64,000 nucleotides of DNA from positions 37,675,817-37,739,816 of the forward strand of contig NC_090981.1 of assembly GCF_040807025.1 (NCBI RefSeq). Direction: 5' to 3'. Every line of letters starts with the position of its first letter. Within the stretch, counting starts at the first letter, position 1. The notes under the pieces are model-generated. The model was given only the letters and a program-made list of their open reading frames with translations, searched no databases and had not been told where the DNA came from. Positions 9,755 to 21,671 of this stretch are shown one piece after another. This stretch comes from Struthio camelus. Lineage: Eukaryota > Chordata > Aves > Struthioniformes > Struthionidae. The position numbers and the translations under genes are program-made.

Positions 9755-10777
9755 CTAGCACTCCCGTTTGTGTAATGTCCATTGCCCTTCTGGGAGAGCT
9801 TTTTTTACCTTCGTGTAGTGGATCCAGGAGCTGATCCCTTCCACCTTTACTGTGGTATATGTAGTTAGGAGCACAAGATAAGGTCCTTTCCACTTTTCTT
9901 TTAATGGTTCATCCTTCCAGGTCCGGACATAAACCAGGTCTCCAGGCTTGAAACTATGGACTGGAAAGTCTAAAGGAAGTGGAGGTCGCTGGTTGAGATA
10001 CCTGTGTAAAGAGGATAACACCCGCAAAAAAGATAGCAAATAGTGTTTCAGGATTCTCTCACCTTTGATATGCATTTGATCGCTCTGATTTCCCATTTCA
10101 TTAATAGGATACGGTTTTCTGTACAATATTTCAAATGGACTTACCCCTTCCCTGGCCCATGGAGTGATCCTAATTCTCATCAAAGCAATTGGTAGAATAT
10201 CCACCCATTTAAACTGGGTTTCTTGACACAATATAGAAATTTGTCTTTTAAGGGTTTGATTCATTCTGTCCACCTTTCCACTAGACTGTGGTCTCCAAGG
10301 GGTATGCAGGTCCCATTGTATTTGGAGGAATTTAGATACTCCCTGAACTGTTTCTGAAACAAAGTGAGGCCCTTTGTCTGAGGATATGCCCTCGGGGACC
10401 CCGAGTCTGGGGATTATTTCCTTTAAGAGGATCTTAGTTACTTCTCTAGCCCTATTGTTGTGATAGGGGAAAGCCTCGGGCCATCCAGAAAACGTATCTA
10501 CTAACACAAGTAAATATTTATACTGTCCACATTTTGGCAATTCGGAAAAATCTATTTGCCAGTATTCTCCAGGGGTTATCCCCTTTCTTACTTCACCCAT
10601 CAGAGGTTTCTTCTCAATTTTAGAATTACTTGCACAGCAAGTTTGCCATTTTTTTACCGTTATATCTGTACTTGTATGTATTTTCGGTCCTATGGTGTAT
10701 CTCTTGGTACCGCTCACCATAATATCTGATCCCATATGTGTATCTTCATGTAACTTCTTAAGGAGAACCTCCCTCAT
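9755..10777 (-). pseudogene. pol: integrase region, long open frame with altered catalytic triad
   Basis: Open for 340 codons from ATG 10775-10777. H10 and H14 are the histidines of the N-terminal zinc finger, but the cysteine pair is adjacent (C47, C48) where the family has C-x2-C, so the finger looks damaged. The core shows D76 (QIDFSE), D134 (SDKGPHF) and, 35 residues later, D170 where the D,D-35-E family has Glu. The C-terminal region has the GDLVYVR and WKGPY motifs of the gammaretroviral DNA-binding and GPY/F module. The frame is open but catalysis is doubtful. It is separated from the RNase H frame by about 120 bases that include a short tandem repeat. Confidence 0.9.
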
Positions 10778-10812
10778 CCTAGATGATGATCCTAGATGAT
10801 CCTAGATGATTA
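10778..10812. repeat. Short tandem repeat between integrase and RNase H
   Basis: Repeats of a TCCTAGATGA-like unit with one shortened copy. It lies where the pol frame is interrupted, so replication slippage here may have broken the frame. Confidence 0.7.
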
Positions 10813-10897
10813 ACATTTGTTGGTTTGGAGTCACCCACTATCCTTCTTCACTTTTTGTACACTTTAATCTTTCTACCAGTTGATTTTCTTTTTCTGA

Positions 10898-11713
10898 CTA
10901 TTGCGGAGGTTTTAAGTCCGGTCTCCTGCTAGGTATGAGGGCACCTATCACTGATTTGTGTATAGCTGCTCTTTTTGCAGCTTGGTCAGCCAACCTGTTG
11001 CCTCGAATTATTTCTTCTTGTCCTTTTTGATGGGCTCTGCAGTGAATTGTTGCCGCTTCCTTTGGTTCTAGTATGGCCTGTAGTAATTTTAAAATCTCTT
11101 GTCCATATTTTATACCGTTCCCCTGGGAGTTCAACAGCCCACGTTCTTTCCAGATAGCTCCATGAACACGTACGACTTTGAAAGCATATTTAGAGTCAGT
11201 GTAAATATTAACCCTTTGACTCTTTCCAATCTCAAGGGCTCTAGTAAGAGTAATGATTTCTGCTTTTTGTGCTGATGTATTTTGGGGTAAGGGTTTAGCT
11301 TCTGTTTCCTCCCAGAGGGTTACCACTGCATATCTGGCTTTCCTTTCCCCGTTTTGCATAAAACTGCTACCATCTGTAAATAGTTCCAAATCTGCATTTT
11401 TCAATGGCTCGTCTTTCAGATCCGGCCTGCTGGTGTATACCTGTTCAGCAGTTGCTAAACAATCACATTGTAAAGGTTCTTGCTCTGCTATTGGTAACAA
11501 AGTGGCAGGGTTAAGAGTTGATACCACACTTAGGGTAACATCTTCTTGATCTATCAGTGTGGCTTGGTACTTGGCTGGTTGATTTGGAGAAATCCAGTGG
11601 TGCCCCTTTTGATTTAAAATAGCCACCTCTGCGTGTGGGGCTAACGCTGCTATTGGTTGTCCCAAGGTGAGCTTCCGATCCTCTTGAATTAATAAAGCAG
11701 TTGCAGCTACAGC
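10898..11713 (-). pseudogene. pol: RNase H domain, catalytic residues retained
   Basis: The frame is open from just after a TGA at 11714-11716 down to 10898. Counting from the listed start at 11665, the DEDD catalytic set is present: D98 (FTDGSS), E136 (AQKAEI), D157 (IYTDSKYA) and D227 (GNRLADQAAK). The HCRAHQKG loop and the KRxxRYAVVT strand after the first Asp fit the gammaretrovirus-like class. The upstream part is the RT connection and tether. This is the best preserved enzymatic domain of the element, but it is embedded in a broken pol. Confidence 0.9.
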
Positions 11714-12965
11714 TCAGAGACAGGCCGGCCATCCCTTGCTTACTTCATCCAGTTGTTTTGAAAAATAAGCTACTGGCCTTTTCCAGCTTCCAAGCATCTG
11801 AGTCATTACCCCAGAAGCCACCTGTTGTTTCTCATGTGCATGTAACTGGAAAGGTTTTGCTAAATCACAGAGGCCTAAGGCTGGGGCGTCCATCAATTTC
11901 CTTTTAATTTCGTCAAAGCTTTTTCAACATTCTGGAGTCCATTCTAACAGCTCCCCTGAGCCCTTGGTGGCTGCATATAAGGGTTTGGCTATAAGTCCAA
12001 AACTGGGAATATATATTTGGCAGAACCCGGCCATTCCCAGAAACTGTCTTAGCTGCTTTTTGTTTTTTGGTACTGCTATTCAGCATATAGCTTGCTTGCT
12101 TGCTTGCTTCCTTCCTTCCCCCCGCCCCCCCTCCCAGTGCTTGTTGTCCTTTTGATATATCAAACCTGAGATACCAGACTTCCTCTCTTGCAATTTGGAC
12201 CTTCTTTTTTGAGACCCGGTATCCGGCTAGTCTCAGAAAGTTTAGCAGGCTTATTGTTGCTTCTGTAGAAGCTTGTTCAGTATCAACTCCAGTTAAGATG
12301 TCATCCACACACTGCAAAAGAGTAACACCATCTTCGTCATTCACCACTGGTCTAATTCTTTGGCCAGCACCTCACGGAACAAAATAGGACTATTTTTAAA
12401 TCCCTGGGGAAGAAGAGTCCAACACAATTGACCTTTTCTTCCAGTGACTGGATTCTCCCATTCAAAGGCAAAAAGACTTTGCTTATCCACTGGAATGCAG
12501 GAGAAGGCGTCTGTGAAATAGGCATTACTCTCGGGTACAGATGCTAATAGGGTATAAGAGTTAGACACAGTGGGATGTGTATCTTTGGTTAGTTGATTTA
12601 TAGCTCTCAAATCTTGCACTAATCAGTATTCCTGGGAATGGGCCTTTTTACTGGCAAAATCGGTGTATTATATTCAAATTGACATTGGCTAAGCAGTTCG
12701 TATTCTATGAAGGTATTTATCAGGGGTCCAAGGCCTTTGCGAGCTTCCAGCCTAATGGGGTACTGATGCACCTTTACCATTTCACCCCCTCTTTTAGTTC
12801 TATTTTAATCAGACTTATGTTTTTTGCTCTTCCTGGTTTCTTAGAAGCCCACACCGGTGGAATTACTGCATCTAGTACCATGTTCGGGATATTTTCCTCC
12901 TTTGAGACAACAGAGCGTTACCTGCCCATCCCAGTCACAGTGTTTCCACAACCAGGCCCTGTTTT
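11714..12965 (-). pseudogene. pol: reverse transcriptase, heavily disrupted
   Basis: RT blocks occur in order in several frames. N-terminal fingers lie at about 12620-12965, with a one-base loss in an A-run near 12650 and an in-frame TGA near 12620. The 92-codon segment 12341-12619 holds QDLRAIN, LFAFEW and LPQGF. The segment 11913-12347 holds LQCVDDIL, and the connection 11714-11930 holds [11 protein letters not shown]. Four or more frame changes or stops separate them. The segment carrying the first catalytic Asp is deleted (FT joined to DAF near 12511), the Tyr of the YVDD box is Cys, and a microsatellite at 12090-12137 replaces part of the connection. Upstream limit is approximate. Confidence 0.9.
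12090..12137. repeat. GCTT/CCTT/C-rich microsatellite inside the RT pseudogene
   Basis: Plus strand shows four GCTT-type units, then CCTT units, then a C-rich run. On the minus strand it encodes a low-complexity Gly/Lys/Ala/Ser stretch unlike RT, so it expanded after insertion. Confidence 0.85.
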
Positions 12966-14489
12966 TTCAACGAAGCCTCAGGTCTCGGATGTGGGATTAA
13001 GGAAGACTTTGCTGCTTGCTAGAAATGGGAGGAGGAAAAAAAAATCCTCCGATGTCTCATCCTTTTGGAGAGAAAAATGAAAGCATGCTGGAGAGGTGCT
13101 GCAAAAGTTCAGAAGTGAGGAAAAAAGTTGCAACAGCAATAAAAAGCAAATAAGAACCTGTGTGTTACCTCAAGCTAATCTTGCAAATAGTAGTGCTCAA
13201 CACTTAAAATAGAGACTCTGATCTCTCCTTGTTTGTGGGATGGCAAAGTGGTAGAGACATGAGAGTCAAAAACTATGCTTAATTTATATCTCTGTAATAC
13301 CACAGAAACAGATGTCACAGCTTGAATTTAACTGATGGCCTTAGTTCTAGAAACTGGTAAGAGGCCAGTAAATATGGGCAAGACAAATGCTAAAGATATA
13401 TGTAGTGTTGTGAGCTTTCCTGGGCTTGTTCTGGGGTATTTTTATTGAAAAGTTATAGTTCACAGAAATTGTGACTATATGGGGGAAAAAACACCTTTCG
13501 TGTTTGGAAAGGGAATAACAACCCTCCCACAAGATAATTTCCATGCATATCCATGCATGCACCTGTTTTTTACATGCAGTATTTTAAAGCCAAATCTCTG
13601 AAATTTCTTTAACAAAAGAGGAGTTTGATGCTGCCATCACTGTGTTAAGAGGATGGAATATTTTTTTGATAGCCTTTCTACATTGGTATATGCTATTTAG
13701 AGAGGGTTAGAAGAACTAGATTTATGTGCTCACCAACATAATGCTTTTGTGAATGCAGGTTAGCTACTATAAATTTGAGCAGTGAGACATAATTACATTA
13801 GTTGCTACTCAGAACACCTTCTTTGCAAAATAGGGAAGGAGAGTAATTAAGGAGCAGTAAGAGAGGATTATTGGTGTTGTTGCATAAGGTAGTATTGAGA
13901 GGCAAAAATCTATATTTAACAAGAAAAGGTAAAAAAGCAACATGAAACAACAAAGAGCTTTTAAAATATTTAAAGTGTATCAAATGAAAGTATTCACATA
14001 ATAAAAATTAAAGAGGAATTAGGTACAAAGATATAATTTTTATGAAGAATCCCATTTATGAATCACAAAGCAAAGGTATTATCGGTGAATTTGCAGGATC
14101 TCTAGGTGCATTTATAAACTCTTCAAAAAACCGCTTCAGGCAGTAAGCAGTAGATTTATGCTGAGATGCTTTCCTACACCTGAGCTTTAAAGTGAATTAA
14201 TTAAACTGCCATACTTACTATACTTCTTCTGAGTCCAGACCTTCCCAAAGTTGAAGTGTAAACTGAGTTAGTTCAAATGCAGTTTTCTGGGCATACTCTG
14301 TCCTTGAGCTTCTTGGGATAATGTAACTCTATCCTACTTCTGTTGAAATGAGGTAGATTTATAATGCAATGCAACTCTGTAATTCTAATTGCACATTTTG
14401 TAAAAATAGGAGTTTTCACTAATTCTTTTGGCCCCAAATTGTTTTTTCTTTCCTGTTTTGTTGCCTGTATAGGGATTCTATGGAATGCC
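12966..14489. other. Flank above the retroviral element, no recognised gene
   Basis: No LTR, gag or protease sequence is recognised here. A small inverted repeat (GGAGGA...TCCTCC around an A-run) lies at about 13031-13051. Otherwise AT-rich with short chance frames. Confidence 0.55.
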
Positions 14490-16120
14490 ATTTGAAAATC
14501 GTTTTTTGAGCCAGATCATCTTCATCCATGTACTCATTGATGTCTTCAGAGAACCTCAGGAGGTTTGTAATGTAGCGCTTCTCGTTACAGAAGCAGTATT
14601 GACCCTCCGCCCCCACTGGCTCCGTAGATCATATTTATTCAGCTGTCTGCTTGGTCCTTATTATAATCTGTACTAAATTGCCTTGTACAGATGTCAATGT
14701 CACAAACCTGTAGTTCCCCTCGGAAGCTTCTGTAATAAATGGATATCATATTTGCCACCCACCAGTTCATACTAAGGAAATTTTAAGTAGGAGCTTAGCC
14801 CAGCTGTTAGTAATTCAATTATTCATCATTGATTTCTCTTAGAAACTCACTGTATGTGAATAGCCTTTGGTCCTGGTGATTGGTTAGTGCTTATTTTGTC
14901 CGTAGGTACACTATAACCTCTTCCACAATTACTTAAATTTTCATACAGATCCTGTGCTGCATCCCTTGCAAAAAGGACTGGTATGCAAACCTACCTAGGT
15001 TCTTCCACAGTGAAAGTCAGTGCAAAGAATCCATTCAGCATCTCTACAATGGCCTTGTCCTTTCTGAGTGCTTCTCTTATTCCTTGGCTGTCAATAGGCA
15101 ATAGAGAACCTTTCACTCCTGTTTGAAGAAAGACGTAGTTGTGATTCCTTTAGCTAGTTGTTTTTGAGATATTTTTTGTCTGGTTATATTTTTCATTTGA
15201 TATGTCAGACTTTACAATCTTTTCTTCATTTTGACGATTTTTAGGTGTTTTGAGGATGCTGTCCTGTTTCTATTAATTCCCCTTGCCTTTTAGCCAGGCA
15301 GGCCTCTTTTTACCTTTTCTCAAGCCTTTCCTAATGAGAATGAATAGCACACTGGCGCTTGGCTTCCTGTATGGTAGTCTGCTTTCCATCAGTTGTCACC
15401 ATATACTGTAGAAGGATTTAATTCCCTGAAGTTTCTCCTTTTATCTTCTCTTTGACAAGTGTTCTTGTTTTTATGTAGCTCTCCTTTACCTGTATTGAAA
15501 TTTATGTCCTGTGCTGCTCCTGAAGAGATGCTGAACATAGGTACATTAAGATCAGTGTTTCGCAGCGGAACTTCAGTGGTGAGATTTTTGAACCAAACCC
15601 AGAGCCTTCACATTACTCAGGACTGAGTAAAAGGTTGATTTTCTTCTTGTGGACTCCTAACCAGCTGCTTCACAAAGCAATCATTGATAAGATTTAAAAA
15701 TTTCTTCTCTACTTAATGTCCCAGTGCAATTTTTGCTCAGTCTACCTACGGATAATTTCAGTCACCCAGTTCAACTGCAGTTCCTGTCCTTACGCTATTC
15801 TGATTTCTTGCAGCTTATCACAGTAGGTGTTGCCATCCTGATGGAGTGAGTGGCGACACAGTACTATATGGCTGTGATGTAGGCTTGGGACTCCCATCCA
15901 TACAGATTCTGTGTTGCTCAGTGAGGCTATTAATTACTAGGGGAGATGCTAAGTTCCCTCCAGTAGATAATATTACGCCACCAGTGTCACAGATTACTTG
16001 CTGTTTTTCCTATGTATTTTGAATCCTGGTACTACAGTATTTTGTTGTTTGACTTCTTTCTGAGAAGTTTGGGATAGGCTGAGATGTCCTTGTTTTCTTT
16101 TAGGGCTATACTGAGTATTT
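14490..16120 (-). mobile_element. Ancient CR1-clade LINE fragment
   Basis: Read on the plus strand it follows, in order, the antisense of the long CR1-clade element known from reptiles and birds. Recognisable phrases include a CTTCAGAGAAC...AGGTTTGTAATG block near 14540, AACCTGTAGTTCCCC near 14706, GCCACCCACCAGTTCATAC near 14754, TTTGGTCCTGGTGA near 14866, GCAAAGAATCCATTCAGCATCTCTACAATGGCC-like text near 15023, and endonuclease-region blocks up to about 16120. Many indels and stops remove all coding capacity. This is the RT-to-endonuclease part of an old insertion; the boundaries are approximate. Confidence 0.8.
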
Positions 16121-19100
16121 CTACACAGAACAATGTTAGCAGGGCCAAAGGTTGCAGATTCAGTATCCTGACTTCCAGAAATCCTCTAGATTGATTCCCA
16201 CAGTGGCATAGTTTTAGACTTTCGTTGGCAATAGTAGTAAAATCCTTGAACTAGCGGTTTACAGTTCTTGTCTATAAATAGAGATCTGTAGGTAGATATC
16301 ATAGATATTTTCAGGAGAAAGAATAAAAGGCGGGGGGGGGGGGAGCTTGTTCTGTGGAGTGGAAAGAAGTATATCACTGCTCTTTTTCTGACTGATGCTG
16401 ATGCCCAAAGGCACATTTGCTGAACTCTATTGAGCTTAGTCAACAATACCCTAAAAATATATCCTTGCTAATTAGCTAACAGGTCCTTCATCCACCTGCC
16501 ATCTTTCAAGACCTTACATTTGTTTAACAATTGATGAAAAAATATATACTAACACTCGCATCTCTTTGCCTTCAAAATATAAACTTGAAATGAAATATCT
16601 TTATCTTATTAACAGGCTACAGCAATGCTGTCCAGTCTGAAGCAGGTATTTGAGAAAACCATGCAGGTAGAGTTTAGAGAAGCAGACTAATTTGCCTTAG
16701 GTTGAAATTTTGGCAAAGAAATGAAAGCTAATACCTTCCACATTATTAGAAATGTGATGTATATTAATTACAATGAGGATAATCAGGTAGCTGGGCAGGT
16801 TATTACAGAAAACAGTAAACACTCCATTGGGTGCGTGTGTAAGAAGACCATCTAAATAATACGCAAACTGTGGTGCTTGCAGAAGGAATGACTGGGTGAA
16901 ATTCCCTGGCCTATATTATGCAGGGGATCAGAACAGATTATTATAATGGTACCTGCTGGCTTTTAAATCTATGAATTTTTGAATCTAGGCTTTTAATTCA
17001 CATCCAGTTTTTTATACACAGAGTTCTTCCTTACTTTAAAAAATTCATTACTATAATGGTTAGAATTGCCAGGTTATCAGGTTATCTTCTTCATCTTTAA
17101 CTTTTTTTTTTTTTTTACTTTTGGATATGACTTGGAAATAAATTCTTTCTAGTACTGCTTTCTTATTGCTGCTCACTTTTCTTCACAAAGAACATTCTTT
17201 TCTTGAACTATGAGGCAAAAATATAAGCAAGAAGAAAGCCAGATAATTAAAGGAGATAATTTGTAATGTCTAATTTTGTGATCTTGATGAAAGGAAGAAG
17301 CATATAAAGCTTAATGGACATGTTAGCAAAAATGCGCAGGGCCACCAAATGCTATCCTTTTCCAAGGCGATCATGCCAGTTACTGAAATAATAACAGAAC
17401 CAAGATACAGGTCATATTGGCTTTTTCAATCCTATTTTATCAGAGAGAGAAAGAGGTATTTTTCAATATTAAAATGATATGTGGTTGAATTCAGATCGAT
17501 GTACTTCATGAAAACATTTTTATTAGCATAAACTACCTAAATCTTTTCAGTAGTGTCATAAAATGGGATCTGAGGAGACAAAACAACTATCGTGTAAGAC
17601 ACCCTAGGAAAATACTGGTTTCTTCAGAAACTGTGCCTTATATTTTTTGGCAAGATAAAATTTTGCAGAACAGTTACAATTAGGAGTAGTGAGATTGGGA
17701 TGAATTACTGATAATTGAGATATTAACTACAAGCTTGAGCAATTGTAAAATGCCAATTAATGAAGGAGAAAAGCTGAAAATAAGCTGTTAGAGGCAGTAT
17801 ATAAGGGATATTAATTATACATTACTAGTAAAACTATAGATTAACAGCAGTATCTAAATATGGTAATTTACCAGAGTCTCATGTTCCACTCTAATTTCAC
17901 AATTCTAAAACCATTTCTTTTCATAACAGTAAATTTAGCTTGCCTTATGTATGACAGATTTTTTTTAACTAAGTGCATATTCTGAAATTAAAAAATGTAT
18001 TACATATATAAAATACGTTTTATATACATAAAATATACAACATACAGAGCAATATTAAAAATAACATGGGAAACATTGGCCAAAAAGGAAGCCATAATAT
18101 GTGAAGTACCATATTTAATATGATGAAAAGTAGAAAGCCTAGAAATGAAAGAAGACAGAGAATGGCGCTTTAAACAAATTCTTAGTTTAGGAAGTTATTT
18201 CCATTGCTTCCAAAGAGCCCAGATAATGCACTGGAAAGTAAAACAGAGCTGTAAAAGGAATTGTCCTGTGGAAACAGTTATAGTGCTGTTGTAGACATGG
18301 ATGGTATAAGGCTGTTTGTGAGACAAGGCTGTTAGGCAAAGTGATATTTTTAATTATTTTGCTATGTAGAATTTGTAAAAATAGCCAGGGCTTCAGATGT
18401 GCAAGCCTTACCTCAGGTCTGAAACTGATGCACTAAGTTTGAAAGATAATACAAGCCAAATATAATTGATATAAAGTGTAGTTCAATGGACACGTTTTTG
18501 GCCAGGAATTTTTGAGTGGCTCAGTTCTCAAATCCAGTTCACTATGTTGCTGCACAAAGATTTGTGCTGGCCTGTGGAAAAGTATGAACAATTGTAGCAA
18601 TAAAAAGATAGAAATGGAGGGGATAAAATTAGTACTTTTCTTGGCAACAGCATCATTTTGCATTGGCAAAAAGAATTTATCTGAATACGGCTTTAGAGCT
18701 GAATACAGATAATTGTCACCTAAGGAAAATTGAGGGATGCTTGGTGTTGTGGTATGAGCAAATTGTTACATGAGATAAGCCAAAGTCTTTACTGAGTCCA
18801 TAATTTTTAATATCTACTGCCGTTAGGAATTTTAGTTCCTAGGATTGCCCTTGATGATGTTCAAGACAAATTATTATCGTGGGTACATATCACAATTTTG
18901 TAGTGATTTTATATGCAAATCTGAATTTAGCATGATATGTTGTAAACAAGAGGATACAATCATTGGGGATTTCTTTTTGCACTGTAATATCTTTACAACC
19001 AAAATCTTCCTGACAGTCTACTGTGTGCTTTGTGTGTTTTTGTCACTTAGTGCTTCATGAGCACAACTCACCTTTTTTTTCTTTGTGTAATCAATTTAAA

Positions 19101-21232
19101 ATATGCAGTTATATTCCATTCTCAACCTGAATTGAAATATTATGTTTTTTCCTTCTGTTTCAAACCAGAAAGAAGGTGTGTGTGCCCAGATTTGGCTGGT
19201 TTGCTCAAGCTTTACAGGTAGGGGTACTGTTAGGGTTGTAGGGGAGAGGTAATACAGTATCACTGTAATTCATATCCTTAAATTATCATGACTACAAAAG
19301 CAACATAAGAACTTCCGTGGGTCATTTCTGTATTTTAGGCTGTGTAGTCACTTACAAAGACTGTAATGTCAAATGTTTGTGAAAAACACAAACAATACTG
19401 GAAGTTGAACATATATTGATGAAATGAATATTGCTCATGAAAGCAAGTTGAACATAGTTCTAACTGGATGTGCTCAGTGACAAAAAAAAAATCCAGTTTT
19501 AGAAATTTATCTAGATAAGTTTGTTTTCACCTAGTGTGAAATATTTCAAAATTTGCTACTTCATATAAATGACTCCTAATGGATGTGAAGACTCATTTGT
19601 ATGTATAGTAATATGTTTCACAGGCAGAAATATGTGTCTGACAATAATATTTTACCCTGACAGAACATTTTTTGTTCATTAATCTCAAAGCACTTTGCAA
19701 CATTAATTAAGTCTAACAAAAGTCATATCAAATAGGCATTGGAAGGATTATTATATGGAATCTATTACAGAGGTTTCACGAGAGTCTGGCACTTACATAG
19801 TGAGTAAGAGCTACTTTATATTATTTATTTTGGCTTGAAATCTTCTAAAATGGAGTATGTAAAGCTCCTTATTTGTTATCACAGACACCAAGACACATTT
19901 GGTTTCTAATTACAGTGAGCACCATTATAATTACTCGCATTTTGAACTATCGCAGTGTAACAGCCATTGCTTGATTGCTAAAACTTGTGTTTGAAGGAGC
20001 TTTTCTGGGTACAGGAATATTTAGGAGGCTTGGAACCATCATATTTACCCTAAACCTCTTTGTAGGTGCAGTGCTTAATTTACATAGCTGATTCTAACTA
20101 ACTTAATTTTTCTTCCTAATTTATGCTCATTTTTTTATGCAGTTTAACAAAGGATTATTGGATAACTTTCCTTTTCTCTTATTATCAGTTGGTATTTGAA
20201 GTCTTCATGTTGGTTTTGGCAGTGTCTGCCAGGGTATCAGGGCAGTATGTGATTGAAAATATGCGAAATGCAAAAACAACCCTCCTGCAAAAGAGAGTAG
20301 TAGTTCAGTAGTTCTGGAATACCTGTCATGTATAGGATTTGTTAGATGATTTTCTGCCAGTCTTCTCCTTTACATATCATTAGTTATGCACAAGCATATT
20401 TAATGTATTTGAATTTTCATATTTTTTTAATTTGGTTAGATAAATTGATCTATTATGTTCACCTCTCCCACTGCAGAAGGAACTCCTTTGTTTATATATA
20501 TTGTACATATGGGAGGTTAGTTGTCTCCCTGATTCATTTTTTTCATATTTGTAAAGTTTGCCGTTATGCTCCATTTCTAGGTGTGTGGATAGAATAACAT
20601 ACATTGATTGTCACATTGACTGAGGAGAGCAGATAATCAAAGACTTACATGCATCCTTGTTTAAAAAAAAATAAGTTTGAGCATGTGTTTGTGATCCCTT
20701 AAGTTACGAGAGAAACACCCAGGTGTAGAACTTATTTTAAAAGATCAACAGTGAATTAGTAATTGCTTTCAAAAGCATGATAGGTATTGTGAACTTTCCT
20801 AGGGGAAGATGTTCTTTACAGTAGGCTACAATTTGTAATATATTGGGCTTAAATGAAAGGCTATTGAAGTCTATAAAAGCTAGTGGTATTTGAAGCAGCT
20901 CCTTAACCTATTCAGAAGTTTTGGGGTTTTTTATGCATTTAAAAGACTGAATTACACTAAAAATACCAAATTAGGAGGTTGATGTACAATGATGTATGTT
21001 TATGTACACTTCTTTTTATATAAAAGCTGTCCTACTCTGTACTTGGTAAAATGGTATCGCATATATTGCATGCGTGCGACCGTTGCAGACAGGCGGCTCA
21101 CGTCAGTGTAGGCATTCTTGCACAGATACTGAATTACCTCAACTGTCCGTTTCACTTCAGTGCTTGTGTACTTGTGTGCCAATATCAACTTGTTTCTATA
21201 TGTGTGTTTTAATAAAAATAGGCACTTTAGTG
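16121..21232. other. Intergenic AT-rich sequence, no recognised gene
   Basis: Holds a G12 run at 16332-16343, a T15 run at 17102-17116 and scattered AT-rich stretches such as 17990-18050. Open frames are short and of random character. Confidence 0.55.
16332..16343 (+). repeat. G12 homopolymer
   Basis: Twelve consecutive G on the plus strand. Confidence 0.95.
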
Positions 21233-21671
21233 ATCACAGAATCACAGAATCGTTTAGGTTGGAAGGGACCTCTGGAGATCATCTAGTCCAACCTCCCTGC
21301 TCAAGCAGGGTCACCTAGAGCACATTTCCCAGGTTTGTGTCCAGGCAGGTTTTGAATATCTCCAGGGAAGGAGACTCCACCACCTCTCTGGGCAACCTGT
21401 TCCAATGCTCTGTCACCCTCACCGTCAAGAAGTTTTTTCTCAGGTTCAGATGGAACTTCCTGTGGTTCAGTTTCTGCCCGTTGCCTCTTGTCCTGTTGCT
21501 GGGCACCACGGAGAAGAGGCTGGCCTCATCCTCTTGACACTCCCCCTGCAGATCCTTGTACACGTTGATGAGATCGCCTCTCAATCTTCTCTTCTCCAGG
21601 CTGAACAGGCCCAGCTCTTGCAGTCTTTCTTCATAGGAGAGGTGCTCCAGCCCTCTAATCATCTTTGTAGA
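21233..21671 (-). mobile_element. 5'-truncated CR1 LINE with open ORF2 C-terminus
   Basis: The plus strand starts with tandem ATCACAGA octamers, the antisense of the diagnostic CR1 3' end, followed by the GGTTGGAAGGGACC block. The minus frame 21315-21662 is open for 115 codons and encodes the CR1 ORF2 C-terminus ([20 protein letters not shown] near its start, [10 protein letters not shown] and [10 protein letters not shown] near its end), stopping at the natural ORF2 end (GNVL). Absence of frame-breaking changes in this segment suggests a relatively young copy. The 5' truncation leaves about 440 bp, common for CR1. Confidence 0.96.

Larger units (their letters stand above)
8211..12965 (-). 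mobile_element. 5'-truncated gammaretrovirus-like endogenous retrovirus
   Basis: Read on the minus strand the order is RT, RNase H, integrase, env remnant, polypurine tract, 3' LTR, as in a provirus. Integrase ends with a GPY/F-type module (WKGPY followed by a VHxxHVK-like segment, here WIHYTKVK) and the YxDD-box region is V-D-D type, both typical of the gammaretrovirus-like class. No 5' LTR, primer binding site, gag or protease is seen above about 12965, so the copy is truncated or rearranged at its 5' side. Frameshifts, stops, an RT deletion and an integrase active-site change make it non-functional. The 3' LTR abuts the COX7C CpG island. Confidence 0.95.

Noticed and set aside
10975-12387. 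Plus-strand open frames opposite pol
   Set aside because: Antisense shadows of the retroviral RNase H and RT regions.
12679-13080. 133-codon plus-strand open frame near the 5' end of the retroviral remnant
   Set aside because: It mostly lies antisense to the RT N-terminal remnant and shows no domain of its own.
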